NCBI GenBank assembly: GCA_004555735.1
Contig: SFHH01000061.1
Coordinates: forward strand, 1-10,508
From: Acidaminococcus fermentans
GTDB taxonomy: Bacteria > Bacillota_C > Negativicutes > Acidaminococcales > Acidaminococcaceae
Length of the DNA: 10,508 bases
Direction of reading: 5' to 3'
The position numbers were made by a program, and so were the translations under genes. Numbering within the stretch: position 1 is the stretch's first letter; every line of letters begins with the position of its first letter. The notes under the pieces are model-generated. The model was not told the origin of the DNA, did not search any database, and saw only the letters and a list, made by a program, of their open reading frames with translations. Below are positions 1-6,372 of the stretch, piece after piece.

Positions 1-118
1 CACCCGCTGGTACTGATTGCTACTCATCGCTGCATAACTATACTGTGATGAAGGCTTCACCGAGAACTTGTTGACACATACGTGCCGGGATCGGGAAATA
101 TAAAGAAACAGAAAAGTA

Positions 119-127
119 TGGTATAAT
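119..127 (+). promoter_or_regulatory. Extended -10 promoter of the MATE gene
   Basis: TGG followed by a perfect TATAAT (122-127) forms an extended -10 element, which needs little or no -35 box. Transcription would start near 134, giving a leader of about 35 nt before the ATG at 170. A TTGACA at 71-76 lies too far upstream to pair with this -10. Confidence 0.6.
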
Positions 128-169
128 GAAAAGGAATTATCTTACAATTTCCCAAAGGCAGGCGATTCC

Positions 170-1510
170 ATGGAACGTTCCAAGACAAAAGACATGACGT
201 CAGGCAGCATTCCCCGCCTGATCCTGGAATTTGCCCTGCCCCTCATGATCGGCAATATTTTCCAGATGCTGTACAATACGGTGGATTCCATCGTCGTAGG
301 GAATTTCGTAGGGACCCAGGCCCTGGCTGCCGTCAGTTCCACCACCATGATCACCAACATGTCTGTTTACTTCTTTAATGGCTTTTCCATCGGAGCCACA
401 GTGATCATCGGCAAGTATTTCGGAGCCAAAGACCACAAACTGCTCCACCGGGCCGTAGAGACCACCATGGGAGCCACCTTTGCTCTCTGTCTGCTGTTTA
501 CCATATTTTTCCTAGCCGGCACCGATTTCATGCTCCGCTTCATGAAGACCCCTGCCGATGTGTTCGACCAAGCGGCTTTGTATCTCCGTATTTATTTTGC
601 CGGGGTCACCGGTCTGCTCCTCTACAACATGGGCAGCGGCGTCCTCCGGGCGGTAGGAGATACGAAACGGCCTCTGTACTTCCTGATTCTCACCAGCATC
701 CTGAACATCTTCCTGGACCTGCTCTTTGTCCTGGTTTTCCATTGGGGCATTGCAGGCGTGGCTTATGCCACCATCCTGTCCCAGTTCATCTCAGCCGGTG
801 CCACCATGGCCGTCCTCCTGCGGACCCGGGATATCTACCGGTTCTCCTTTGCAGACCTGTGCCTGGACCGGGGGCTCCTGAGCCAGATCTTCCGGGTGGG
901 TCTGCCTACCGCCCTTCAGAGCATCCTCACTTCCTTCTCCAACATCTTTGTCCAATCCTACATCAACTTCTTCGGAGCTGTCGTCATGGCCGGCTGGGGC
1001 TGCTACAACAAGCTGGACCAATTCATCATGCTGCCGGTCCTTTCCATGGCCATGGCTGCCACCACCTTCGTGGCCCAGAACATGGGCGCCCACAATGAAA
1101 AACGGGCCATCGACGGGACCGTCACGTCCATCCTCATGAGCCTGGCCATTACAGGCGCCATCGCCGCTTTGCTCTTTGGTTTTGCCGATACTTCCATGCG
1201 TCTGTTCACCGGAGATGAACCCGTCATCCAAGCCGGTGTGACCTTCATCCACATCAACATCTTCTTCATGCTCTTCAACTGCGTGAACCAGGTCTTGGCC
1301 GGAGCCCTGCGGGGCCGGGGAGATTCCATCGGTCCCATGGTCATCATGCTGCTGACCTTTGTCCTGATCCGCCAGATCTACCTCTACCTCATGACCCGAT
1401 TCATCAACAATACGCCCATGACTGTCGGCTTCGGCTACCCCGTAGGCTGGATGACCTGCTGCGTGCTGGAGGTACTGTATTTCTATCTGTTCTGGAAGCA
1501 TAGGAAGTGA
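170..1510 (+). CDS. MATE family efflux transporter
   Basis: A 446-residue polytopic inner-membrane protein of the usual MATE length, expected to have 12 membrane helices in two six-helix halves. MATE proteins export drugs or other organic cations in exchange for Na+ or H+. The family shows in the N-terminal segment around residues 12-50 (PRLILEFALPLMIGNIFQ, then NTVDSIVVGNFVG) and in the two equivalent loop motifs that mark the halves: GVLRAVGDTKRP at 157-168 and ALRGRGDSIGPM at 379-390. The ATG at 170 follows only a weak ribosome site (AAAGGCAGG, 153-161), but no better start lies nearby. The gene is monocistronic: it has its own promoter upstream and a strong terminator just after the stop. 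Family assignment is secure; the substrate cannot be told from sequence, and a DinF- or MepA-type role are both possible. Confidence 0.95.
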   Translation: MERSKTKDMTSGSIPRLILEFALPLMIGNIFQMLYNTVDSIVVGNFVGTQALAAVSSTTMITNMSVYFFNGFSIGATVIIGKYFGAKDHKLLHRAVETTMGATFALCLLFTIFFLAGTDFMLRFMKTPADVFDQAALYLRIYFAGVTGLLLYNMGSGVLRAVGDTKRPLYFLILTSILNIFLDLLFVLVFHWGIAGVAYATILSQFISAGATMAVLLRTRDIYRFSFADLCLDRGLLSQIFRVGLPTALQSILTSFSNIFVQSYINFFGAVVMAGWGCYNKLDQFIMLPVLSMAMAATTFVAQNMGAHNEKRAIDGTVTSILMSLAITGAIAALLFGFADTSMRLFTGDEPVIQAGVTFIHINIFFMLFNCVNQVLAGALRGRGDSIGPMVIMLLTFVLIRQIYLYLMTRFINNTPMTVGFGYPVGWMTCCVLEVLYFYLFWKHRK

Positions 1511-1550
1511 AAAAGAGGAGCTGTTGCGCACGCAGCAGCTCCCTTTTTTT
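1511..1550. terminator. Bidirectional rho-independent terminator between convergent genes
   Basis: An 11-bp stem (1517-1527 with 1532-1542, one G-T wobble) closes a 4-nt loop. It is followed on the plus strand by seven T (1544-1550) and on the minus strand by five T (complement of 1510-1514). It therefore serves both the MATE gene and the permease gene coming from the right. The permease stop codon (1549-1551) overlaps the plus-strand T-run. Confidence 0.93.
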
Positions 1551-2862
1551 ACAATACAAATGCCACAATGAAATTATAGGCAGCCGCTGCCAGCACAATG
1601 ATGGGTACCGCCCGGAGCAGCAGCTTACTGAACAAGGTACTCCGGTCCTCCTCTTTGGGAGTGGATCCTAGGATCAGGGAACCTCCGGAAGAGAAAGGAC
1701 TGATGGCACTGGACTGAGCTCCCAGTACAGTGCAGGCAAACAGCGCAAAAGCTGACAGCCCGGTGCTTTCCGCCAGTCCCGGAATCAGCGGGAACAAAGC
1801 CGGTGCCACGACGCCAGTGGTGGAGCTGAAGAAGCTCATGATGGCGGCGATGATGGAGAAAGCCAGGGGAATCAGAGGCGTGGGCACATGGGCTCCCACC
1901 CAGGCACTGAGCATCTTGATGGTCCCGGCCTTCACTGCTACGGCAATCAGCATGCCGGCTCCGGCAATCATGATGATGGTATTCCAGGGAATCTTCGAAA
2001 TGGCTTCCTTCTGGGGAGCCAGCTTCATCAGCAGGGCGATCACCGCGAAAATAATGGCCACCAGGCCCACATCCACTTTGGTGGCCAGGTAAGAGATTGC
2101 CGGATTCCCCGGCATCAGGATCTTCAGCAGCGGGAAGATCAGGACCACCACCATCATCACCAGCATCAAAGTCAGCGTCCGGCTCTGGATCGGGGTAAAA
2201 GGCTCCGGTTTTTGGAAGGTCACACCCTGGCCGATATTCCGGTTGGCTTTGATTCCATACCGGAACACCGTAATCAGGAGCAGGGAGAAAACAAGAGAAA
2301 GCAGGAAGATTTCCATTTCCATATTGAATGAATCCATAGGTGCCTTGACTTTCAGGGCCTCATAAGCGGAATCGGAGAGACCGCGGAAAATCACCCCCAA
2401 GTTAGACGTAGGGAAATTCCCGCCGCACAGGGCTCCGCAGTTGATGGCCACAGCCCCGGTCAGTTTGTCCATTTTGGATTCATCACAAATCAGCATAGTG
2501 ATGGGCGCCAGGAAAGCCAGTACAGTAAAATACGTCGCTCCCATCACCGAAAGGATCACCGCCACTCCAAAAAGAGCGTAGGGCAGCAGACCCGGAAATT
2601 TCCGGCAGGAATACAGCAGGGATCCGGACATCTTTTCCAGGGTCCCGTTAATGGCAGCCACATTGTAGAACAGCGAAACGGATAAAATCACGAACATGGT
2701 ACTGACAGGCCAGAAACCGATGATGGCCTTCGGTTTCAGCCCCATCACCAGGCACCCGATCAGATAGGCAAAGACGATACAGAACAGGCCGGTGTTCAGG
2801 CCGGTCTTATAACCCAGATAAATGGCGATGGCAATGGACAGGATAATGACGGCACTCAGCAT
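1549..2862 (-). CDS. Ion-transporter-superfamily permease, MatC/DcuC-like (probable carboxylate transporter)
   Basis: A 437-residue, very hydrophobic protein with roughly 11-12 predicted membrane segments. It has the two-fold pattern of the ion transporter (IT) superfamily, which includes SLC13/DASS, DcuC and MatC carriers for di- and tricarboxylates. Each half has a polar, Gly/Ser/Thr-rich re-entrant-type segment: GGNFPTSNLGVIF around 147-159 and FSSTTGVVAPALFP at 345-358. A further conserved-looking stretch, SSAISPFSSGGSLILG, lies at 384-399. The start is well set by GGAGGAG (complement of 2871-2877), 8 nt before the ATG. The gene is second in an operon, 25 bp after the DUF6282 hydrolase, which suggests it imports that enzyme's substrate or moves its product. 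Superfamily is fairly certain; exact subfamily and substrate are not. Confidence 0.85.
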   Translation of the reverse strand: MLSAVIILSIAIAIYLGYKTGLNTGLFCIVFAYLIGCLVMGLKPKAIIGFWPVSTMFVILSVSLFYNVAAINGTLEKMSGSLLYSCRKFPGLLPYALFGVAVILSVMGATYFTVLAFLAPITMLICDESKMDKLTGAVAINCGALCGGNFPTSNLGVIFRGLSDSAYEALKVKAPMDSFNMEMEIFLLSLVFSLLLITVFRYGIKANRNIGQGVTFQKPEPFTPIQSRTLTLMLVMMVVVLIFPLLKILMPGNPAISYLATKVDVGLVAIIFAVIALLMKLAPQKEAISKIPWNTIIMIAGAGMLIAVAVKAGTIKMLSAWVGAHVPTPLIPLAFSIIAAIMSFFSSTTGVVAPALFPLIPGLAESTGLSAFALFACTVLGAQSSAISPFSSGGSLILGSTPKEEDRSTLFSKLLLRAVPIIVLAAAAYNFIVAFVL

Positions 2863-2887
2863 ATGCGTTCCTCCTCCGGATCAGGCT

Positions 2888-3778
2888 TCAGTCCTTGGCT
2901 GCGCCCACAGGTTCCTCTTTGATGCCCAGCAGACGGTAGGGAATGGTCTTGGTCATGTAATAGACCTGTTCTTCCGGGATCCCGTATTCCACCAGGTAAT
3001 GCATATATTCATAGATTTCCGTTTCCCAATCCGGGTTTTCCGTCTGGCCTCCGTCCGTATCCACCATCACATGCTGGTATCCCACAGCCTGGATCAATTC
3101 GGCATTTTCCCGCAGATTCAGATGGTACTTCTTCCCTTTCCCCATATTTTGGGCATAGCACCGTTCCAGTATCACATCATAATCTTTCACCAGCCGGAGC
3201 TGATCTTCCAGGGTATAACCGCAGACCCACCATTCCGGATGGGTGATCACGATTTTTCCCACGCCGGCTTTCCGGGCAGCTTCCACCACCACAAAAGCTT
3301 CTTCCGGAGAAACATGGGCCGTTGCCAGCACCGCATCATAGTCTTTGACCAGACGGAATACGGTTTCCAGTTCCGGGATCACTTTCCCGTCTCGGATCAG
3401 CTGGATTCCATCAGCGGGATCTTTCCCCATTTTTTCCAGATGCCGCCGGGCCGACTGGGTGGGCAGCCAGATGACCTTGGCTCCCAGTTTCAATCCCTTT
3501 TCCACAGTCTCCGGATTCACGCCCCCGATGACTTTGTTCATCACCACGCCGCCATACATGGTGAACAGAGTGTTTTCTCCATAAACTTTTTTCACATAGG
3601 CATTGGCAATGGCCGCCCGATTGACCGTAAAGCCCAGATGGGATTTGATGACAATGGCACGGGCCCCCACCCTAACAGCCGCATCAGCCAGCTCCAGATC
3701 GTTGTAGGCCCGCAGCCGCAGGTCCGGATTGGTGTGGACGTGCATATCGCAAATTCCCTGCAAAGATACTCTGCTCAT
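2888..3778 (-). CDS. DUF6282 family protein, amidohydrolase-like metal-dependent hydrolase
   Basis: A 296-residue soluble protein resembling the uncharacterised DUF6282 group of amidohydrolase-like TIM-barrel proteins. Possible metal ligands, in order: HxH at 13-15 (DMHVHTNPD), K45 and H47 (IVIKSHLG), H155 (TAHVSPEE), H180 (ITHPEWW) and D240 or D242 (VDTDGGQ). Further family-like segments are YGGVVMNKVIGGVNP (75-89) and KVIWLPT (101-107). A longer frame starts at 3799, but it has no ribosome site. The ATG at 3778 has AGGGGAG 6-7 nt upstream and gives a start just before the barrel, so I chose it. It is first in an operon with the permease and divergent from a LysR gene, a typical arrangement for an inducible catabolic enzyme. 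It probably hydrolyses an amide, cyclic imide or lactone-like bond, but no substrate is established. Family call is confident, reaction is inference. Confidence 0.85.
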   Translation of the reverse strand: MSRVSLQGICDMHVHTNPDLRLRAYNDLELADAAVRVGARAIVIKSHLGFTVNRAAIANAYVKKVYGENTLFTMYGGVVMNKVIGGVNPETVEKGLKLGAKVIWLPTQSARRHLEKMGKDPADGIQLIRDGKVIPELETVFRLVKDYDAVLATAHVSPEEAFVVVEAARKAGVGKIVITHPEWWVCGYTLEDQLRLVKDYDVILERCYAQNMGKGKKYHLNLRENAELIQAVGYQHVMVDTDGGQTENPDWETEIYEYMHYLVEYGIPEEQVYYMTKTIPYRLLGIKEEPVGAAKD

Positions 3779-3809
3779 ATTCTTCTCCCCTTGTTTCATA
3801 AGTATTCTG

Positions 3810-3847
3810 AATAGCCTTGCTTTTAGTGTAGCTTGTGCAAGGCTATT
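3810..3847. promoter_or_regulatory. Perfect 11-bp inverted repeat, candidate LysR operator
   Basis: AATAGCCTTGC (3810-3820) and GCAAGGCTATT (3837-3847) are exact inverse complements separated by 16 bp. Similarity continues outward (TTCTG against GCAGAA, with one extra base). The repeat lies between the divergent DUF6282 and lysR genes, and its right arm touches the predicted lysR -35 box at 3846-3851. LysR-type regulators commonly bind such dyads to repress their own gene and to activate the divergent one. Binding by this LysR is inferred. Confidence 0.65.
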
Positions 3848-3874
3848 GCAGAACGGGAGAATATGCTATATGAT
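3846..3874 (+). promoter_or_regulatory. Predicted lysR promoter
   Basis: TTGCAG (3846-3851), a 17-bp spacer and TATGAT (3869-3874) give a plausible sigma-70 promoter with a good -10 and a weak -35. Transcription would start near 3881. The -35 overlaps the end of the 11-bp inverted repeat, which would allow autorepression. Confidence 0.5.
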
Positions 3875-3875
3875 G

Positions 3876-3892
3876 TATCGGAAAAACCGATA
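3876..3892. repeat. Short inverted repeat at the predicted lysR transcription start
   Basis: TATCGG (3876-3881) and CCGATA (3887-3892) pair exactly around five A. The element covers the predicted +1 of lysR and ends 3 nt before the AAGGAGG ribosome site. It may be a second protein-binding half-site or a small 5' hairpin near the ribosome site. Chance is also possible for 6 bp. Confidence 0.35.
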
Positions 3893-3907
3893 TCTAAGGA
3901 GGTTTCT

Positions 3908-4828
3908 ATGGCTCTGCGCGAACTGCATTACCTGATTGCCATTGCCGAAGAAAAAAGCATTTCCCGGGCGGCAGAACGGCTGTATATGGCCCAGTCCAGC
4001 CTTTCTCAATTTTTAAGTGTGACAGAGGCCCATCTGGGCTATCGCCTGTTCATCCGGACCGCCAGCGGTGTCCGTCCCACGGACCAAGGCAAACGGCTGA
4101 TCCAGTTTGCCCGGGATACCCTGACGGAATTCCACAGAGCCAAAGATGAAATGCAGGACATCAGTGAACTGAAAGGAGGCAAGGTGATCCTGGGGATCAG
4201 TTCTTTCCGGGGATCCTTCCTGCTGCCCCCGGTCCTCCAGACCTTCCGGATCCGCTATCCGGGCATCCACGTCCAAATCGTAGAAGAAAATTCCCTGGAT
4301 CTGGAACAGATGCTGCTGACCGGAGAAATTGACCTGGCCCTCCTGGTTATGCCGGAAAAGCACAGCCGCATCCAGCCCCGTTTCCTGATGAACGATGAAA
4401 TCTGCCTGATCACCCATCCCAGCCACCCAGTGATGGAGCTGGTGCACCAGGGCCAGGACGGGCAGCATCCCTCCCAGCTTTCCCAATACATCGATATCGA
4501 AGAAGCCGCCCAGTTCGAATTCCTGCTCAGCGGCTACGACACCATCCTGGGACGGGAAGCCCGCAGGATTTTCCTGCGCCATGGGATCAACCCTACAGCC
4601 TACAATGAAAATCTTTCTGCCCTGTTCGCCGCTTCCCTGGGAGCCAACGGCCTTGGCCTGGCCTTTACCTATGCCAGTTCCCGCCAGTATTTCCACAAAG
4701 CCCAACTGCTTTCCTTGGGCAAAGACGGCACCTCCATCGCCCTGGGCACCGCCATGGCCCCGGGCCGCTACCATTCCAAAGCCACCCAGGCCCTGGATCA
4801 GGTGATTTTCGAGACACTGGGGAAATGA
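3908..4828 (+). CDS. LysR family transcriptional regulator
   Basis: A 306-residue protein of normal LysR length. The winged helix-turn-helix occupies about residues 1-62: SISRAAERLYMAQSSLSQ at 17-34 is the DNA-binding helix pair, followed by LGYRLFIRTASGVRPTDQGK. The remainder matches the two-lobed periplasmic-binding-protein-like effector domain, beginning near KVILGISSFRGSFLLP at 92-107. The longest frame opens at 3833, but the ATG at 3908 has an ideal AAGGAGG (3896-3902) 5 nt upstream and begins exactly at the usual LysR N-terminus (MALRELHYLIAIAEE), so the earlier start is rejected. Divergent transcription from the DUF6282-permease operon makes it the likely activator of that operon, responding to its substrate or a breakdown product. 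The inducer is unknown. Confidence 0.95.
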   Translation: MALRELHYLIAIAEEKSISRAAERLYMAQSSLSQFLSVTEAHLGYRLFIRTASGVRPTDQGKRLIQFARDTLTEFHRAKDEMQDISELKGGKVILGISSFRGSFLLPPVLQTFRIRYPGIHVQIVEENSLDLEQMLLTGEIDLALLVMPEKHSRIQPRFLMNDEICLITHPSHPVMELVHQGQDGQHPSQLSQYIDIEEAAQFEFLLSGYDTILGREARRIFLRHGINPTAYNENLSALFAASLGANGLGLAFTYASSRQYFHKAQLLSLGKDGTSIALGTAMAPGRYHSKATQALDQVIFETLGK

Positions 4829-4844
4829 GGGACAATCCATAAAA

Positions 4845-4900
4845 AATAAATTTCGTACCAAAAATATTGCAGAATCAATATTTTTGGTACGAAATTTATT
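4845..4900. repeat. Perfect palindrome with 25-bp arms and 6-nt loop
   Basis: The arms 4845-4869 and 4876-4900 are exact inverse complements around the loop CAGAAT. The arms are AT-rich with a GTACC/GGTAC core. It starts 17 bp after the lysR stop and ends 20 bp before the -35 box of the downstream ATPase promoter. As RNA it would form a very stable hairpin, but there is no proper U-tract after it, so it is not a textbook terminator. It may still stop or protect the lysR transcript, be a protein-binding site, or be a mobile-element remnant. Confidence 0.9.
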
Positions 4901-4920
4901 CTATATGCAGCCTATTTCCC

Positions 4921-4949
4921 TTGAAAAATATTGTTTTATGAGATATGAT
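4921..4949 (+). promoter_or_regulatory. Predicted promoter of the DUF4143 ATPase gene
   Basis: TTGAAA (4921-4926), a 17-bp spacer and TATGAT (4944-4949) give five of six consensus bases in each box. Transcription would start near 4956, only about 17 nt before the ATG at 4973, with the ribosome site AAAGGAGG at 4957-4964 almost at the transcript's 5' end. Confidence 0.65.
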
Positions 4950-4972
4950 GGACAGGAAAGGAGGTTCCTTCC

Positions 4973-6286
4973 ATGCTGAAACGAAAAATCAATCAACAAC
5001 TGGCAGCCTGGAAAAAGCGACCGAATCACCAGCCTCTCATCATCAAGGGAGTCCGGCAATGCGGAAAGACCGCTTCTGTACTGGATTTTGCCCATTCCCA
5101 CTATGCCCATACTGTTTATCTTAATTTTTTCGAAAATCCTCAATATGCCGAAATATTCCAGAACAGCCTGTCCGTGGATACCCTGACCATGCTCATGTCC
5201 GTCCAGCTCCCAGATGCGGTCTTCGAACCGGGCAGCACTGTTATCATCTTGGACGAAATCCAGGAATGTCCAGAAGCCCGGACGGCTTTAAAGTTTTTCA
5301 GCCTGGACGGGCGTTATGATGTAATCGCCACAGGGTCTCTGCTGGGCGTCAGTGGCTATGGAACCCCAAAATCCATCCCCGTAGGCTATGAACAGCTCAT
5401 GATTATGCATCCCATGGATTTCGAAGAATTTCTCTGGTCCCAGGGTATCCAACCGGACGTCATTGATTTTCTCAGGACCTGCCTGGAAAAAGAACAGCCC
5501 GTTCCTTCAGCCCTACATGAAAAAATGAGAGAACTGTTAAAGCTGTACACGATTGTTGGCGGGATGCCAGCTGCCGTCCAAAACTTTGTAGAACGGCACA
5601 ACCTCCAAGAAGTCCTTCTGCTCCAACGAAATATCATCCATTCTTATGAAGATGACATGGTCAAGTATGCGAATAATCGGGATAAAGGCCGTATCCGTCA
5701 GTGCTTTGCCTCTATTCCCCGGCAGCTGGCCAAAGAAAATAAAAAATTCCAGTATTCTGTAGTAGAGTCCCGGGGCAACGCCCAAAAGTTCGGCAGTTCT
5801 CTCCAATGGATCGAAGACGCCGGCATCATCTGCCGGTGTTACAATCTGTCTCTGCCAGATTTGCCCCTGGAAGGGTATGCAGTGGACAACATATTCAAAG
5901 TCTATATGGCAGACACAGGACTTTTCGTCAGCATGCTGGAAGACGGCACCCAGTCAGATATCCTGCACGGGAATATGTTGGGATACAAAGGTGCCATTTA
6001 TGAAAATCTAGCTGCTGATTTTTTCCACAAAATGGGACGAAAGCTGTACTATTTCCATAAGGATTCCGGGCTGGAGATTGATTTTATCATCCGTTTAAAA
6101 GGAAAAACCACTCTGGTAGAAGTAAAAGCCACCAACGGGTACGCCAAGAGCCTGAAAACCATCCTGTCTCAGCCGGAACGGTATCCAGTAAACCAGGGAA
6201 TCAAACTAGCTGACACCCAGCTGAACCGCCAGGGAAAAATCCTGAACCTTCCGTTCTATATGGGATTCCTGCTGACGGAAGTGTAA
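4973..6286 (+). CDS. AAA ATPase with C-terminal DUF4143 / PD-(D/E)XK-like domain
   Basis: A 437-residue protein of the stand-alone AAA-DUF4143 group, common in multiple copies in gut anaerobes and of unknown function. The N-terminal P-loop domain has Walker A GVRQCGKT (26-33), Walker B TVIILDEIQ with D94 and E95, and a sensor-like ATGSLLG (119-125). The middle (about 150-310) looks like the helical and winged-helix part. The C-terminus has the pattern of a PD-(D/E)XK nuclease fold: E344 (GAIYEN), D370 (EIDF), and E383 and K385 (LVEVKA). No partner gene lies next to it, and it is convergent with the carboxypeptidase gene to its right. Its sequence appears more AT-rich than the flanking operons, and with the adjacent palindrome this hints at separate acquisition. 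The start is firm (AAAGGAGG, 8-nt spacing). Nuclease activity is not shown for this family; the motif may be structural. Confidence 0.92.
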   Translation: MLKRKINQQLAAWKKRPNHQPLIIKGVRQCGKTASVLDFAHSHYAHTVYLNFFENPQYAEIFQNSLSVDTLTMLMSVQLPDAVFEPGSTVIILDEIQECPEARTALKFFSLDGRYDVIATGSLLGVSGYGTPKSIPVGYEQLMIMHPMDFEEFLWSQGIQPDVIDFLRTCLEKEQPVPSALHEKMRELLKLYTIVGGMPAAVQNFVERHNLQEVLLLQRNIIHSYEDDMVKYANNRDKGRIRQCFASIPRQLAKENKKFQYSVVESRGNAQKFGSSLQWIEDAGIICRCYNLSLPDLPLEGYAVDNIFKVYMADTGLFVSMLEDGTQSDILHGNMLGYKGAIYENLAADFFHKMGRKLYYFHKDSGLEIDFIIRLKGKTTLVEVKATNGYAKSLKTILSQPERYPVNQGIKLADTQLNRQGKILNLPFYMGFLLTEV

Positions 6287-6334
6287 AAAGGGACTGCTGC
6301 ACGTGTGAACTCCCCACACGTACAGCAGTCCCTT
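6285..6334 (-). terminator. Rho-independent terminator of the abgT-M32 operon
   Basis: A 12-bp perfect stem (6288-6299 with 6323-6334) continues past one mismatch into a further 7 bp (6301-6307 with 6315-6321) and a 7-nt loop. On the minus strand it is followed by five T (complement of 6285-6289), so it ends the carboxypeptidase transcript. On the plus strand only a short TT follows, so it would end the convergent ATPase transcript weakly. The T-run overlaps the ATPase stop codon. Confidence 0.85.
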
Positions 6335-6372
6335 GCTACAGAGCTAGGATCTGCATGCAGGAACGGCGCGTA

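Noticed and set aside
71..104. TTGACA at 71-76 with TATAAA at 99-104 as a promoter
   Set aside because: The spacer is 22 bp, too long for a sigma-70 promoter. The extended -10 at 119-127 is better.
1..118. Short open frames at the left edge: a plus-strand frame ending at 74 and a minus-strand frame starting at 27 (MSSNQYQRV, running out of the window)
   Set aside because: Both are too short to identify and neither has a clear ribosome site. The minus-strand start could be the N-terminus of a divergent gene, but nine residues do not support a call.
791..1531. Long minus-strand frame (246 codons) antisense to the MATE gene
   Set aside because: Its composition is rich in His, Asp, Gly and Gln with no family resemblance. 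It mirrors the codon bias of the real membrane protein on the other strand.
1511..1550. Possible riboswitch or attenuator
   Set aside because: The hairpin follows a stop codon on both strands, between convergent genes, so it is simply a shared terminator.
2822..3814. Plus-strand frame of 330 codons opposite the DUF6282 gene
   Set aside because: The His/Phe/Pro/Gln-rich translation is typical of an antisense shadow, while the other strand encodes a recognisable family with a ribosome site and operon context.
4013..4861. Minus-strand frame of 282 codons opposite lysR
   Set aside because: The plus strand encodes a full-length LysR with all expected domains. The antisense frame runs into the palindrome and resembles no protein family.
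4845..4900. Palindrome as a simple lysR terminator
   Set aside because: The stem base is itself AT-rich and the following bases (CTATATGC) contain no U-tract, so it does not fit the intrinsic terminator pattern. A termination role is not excluded, only unsupported.
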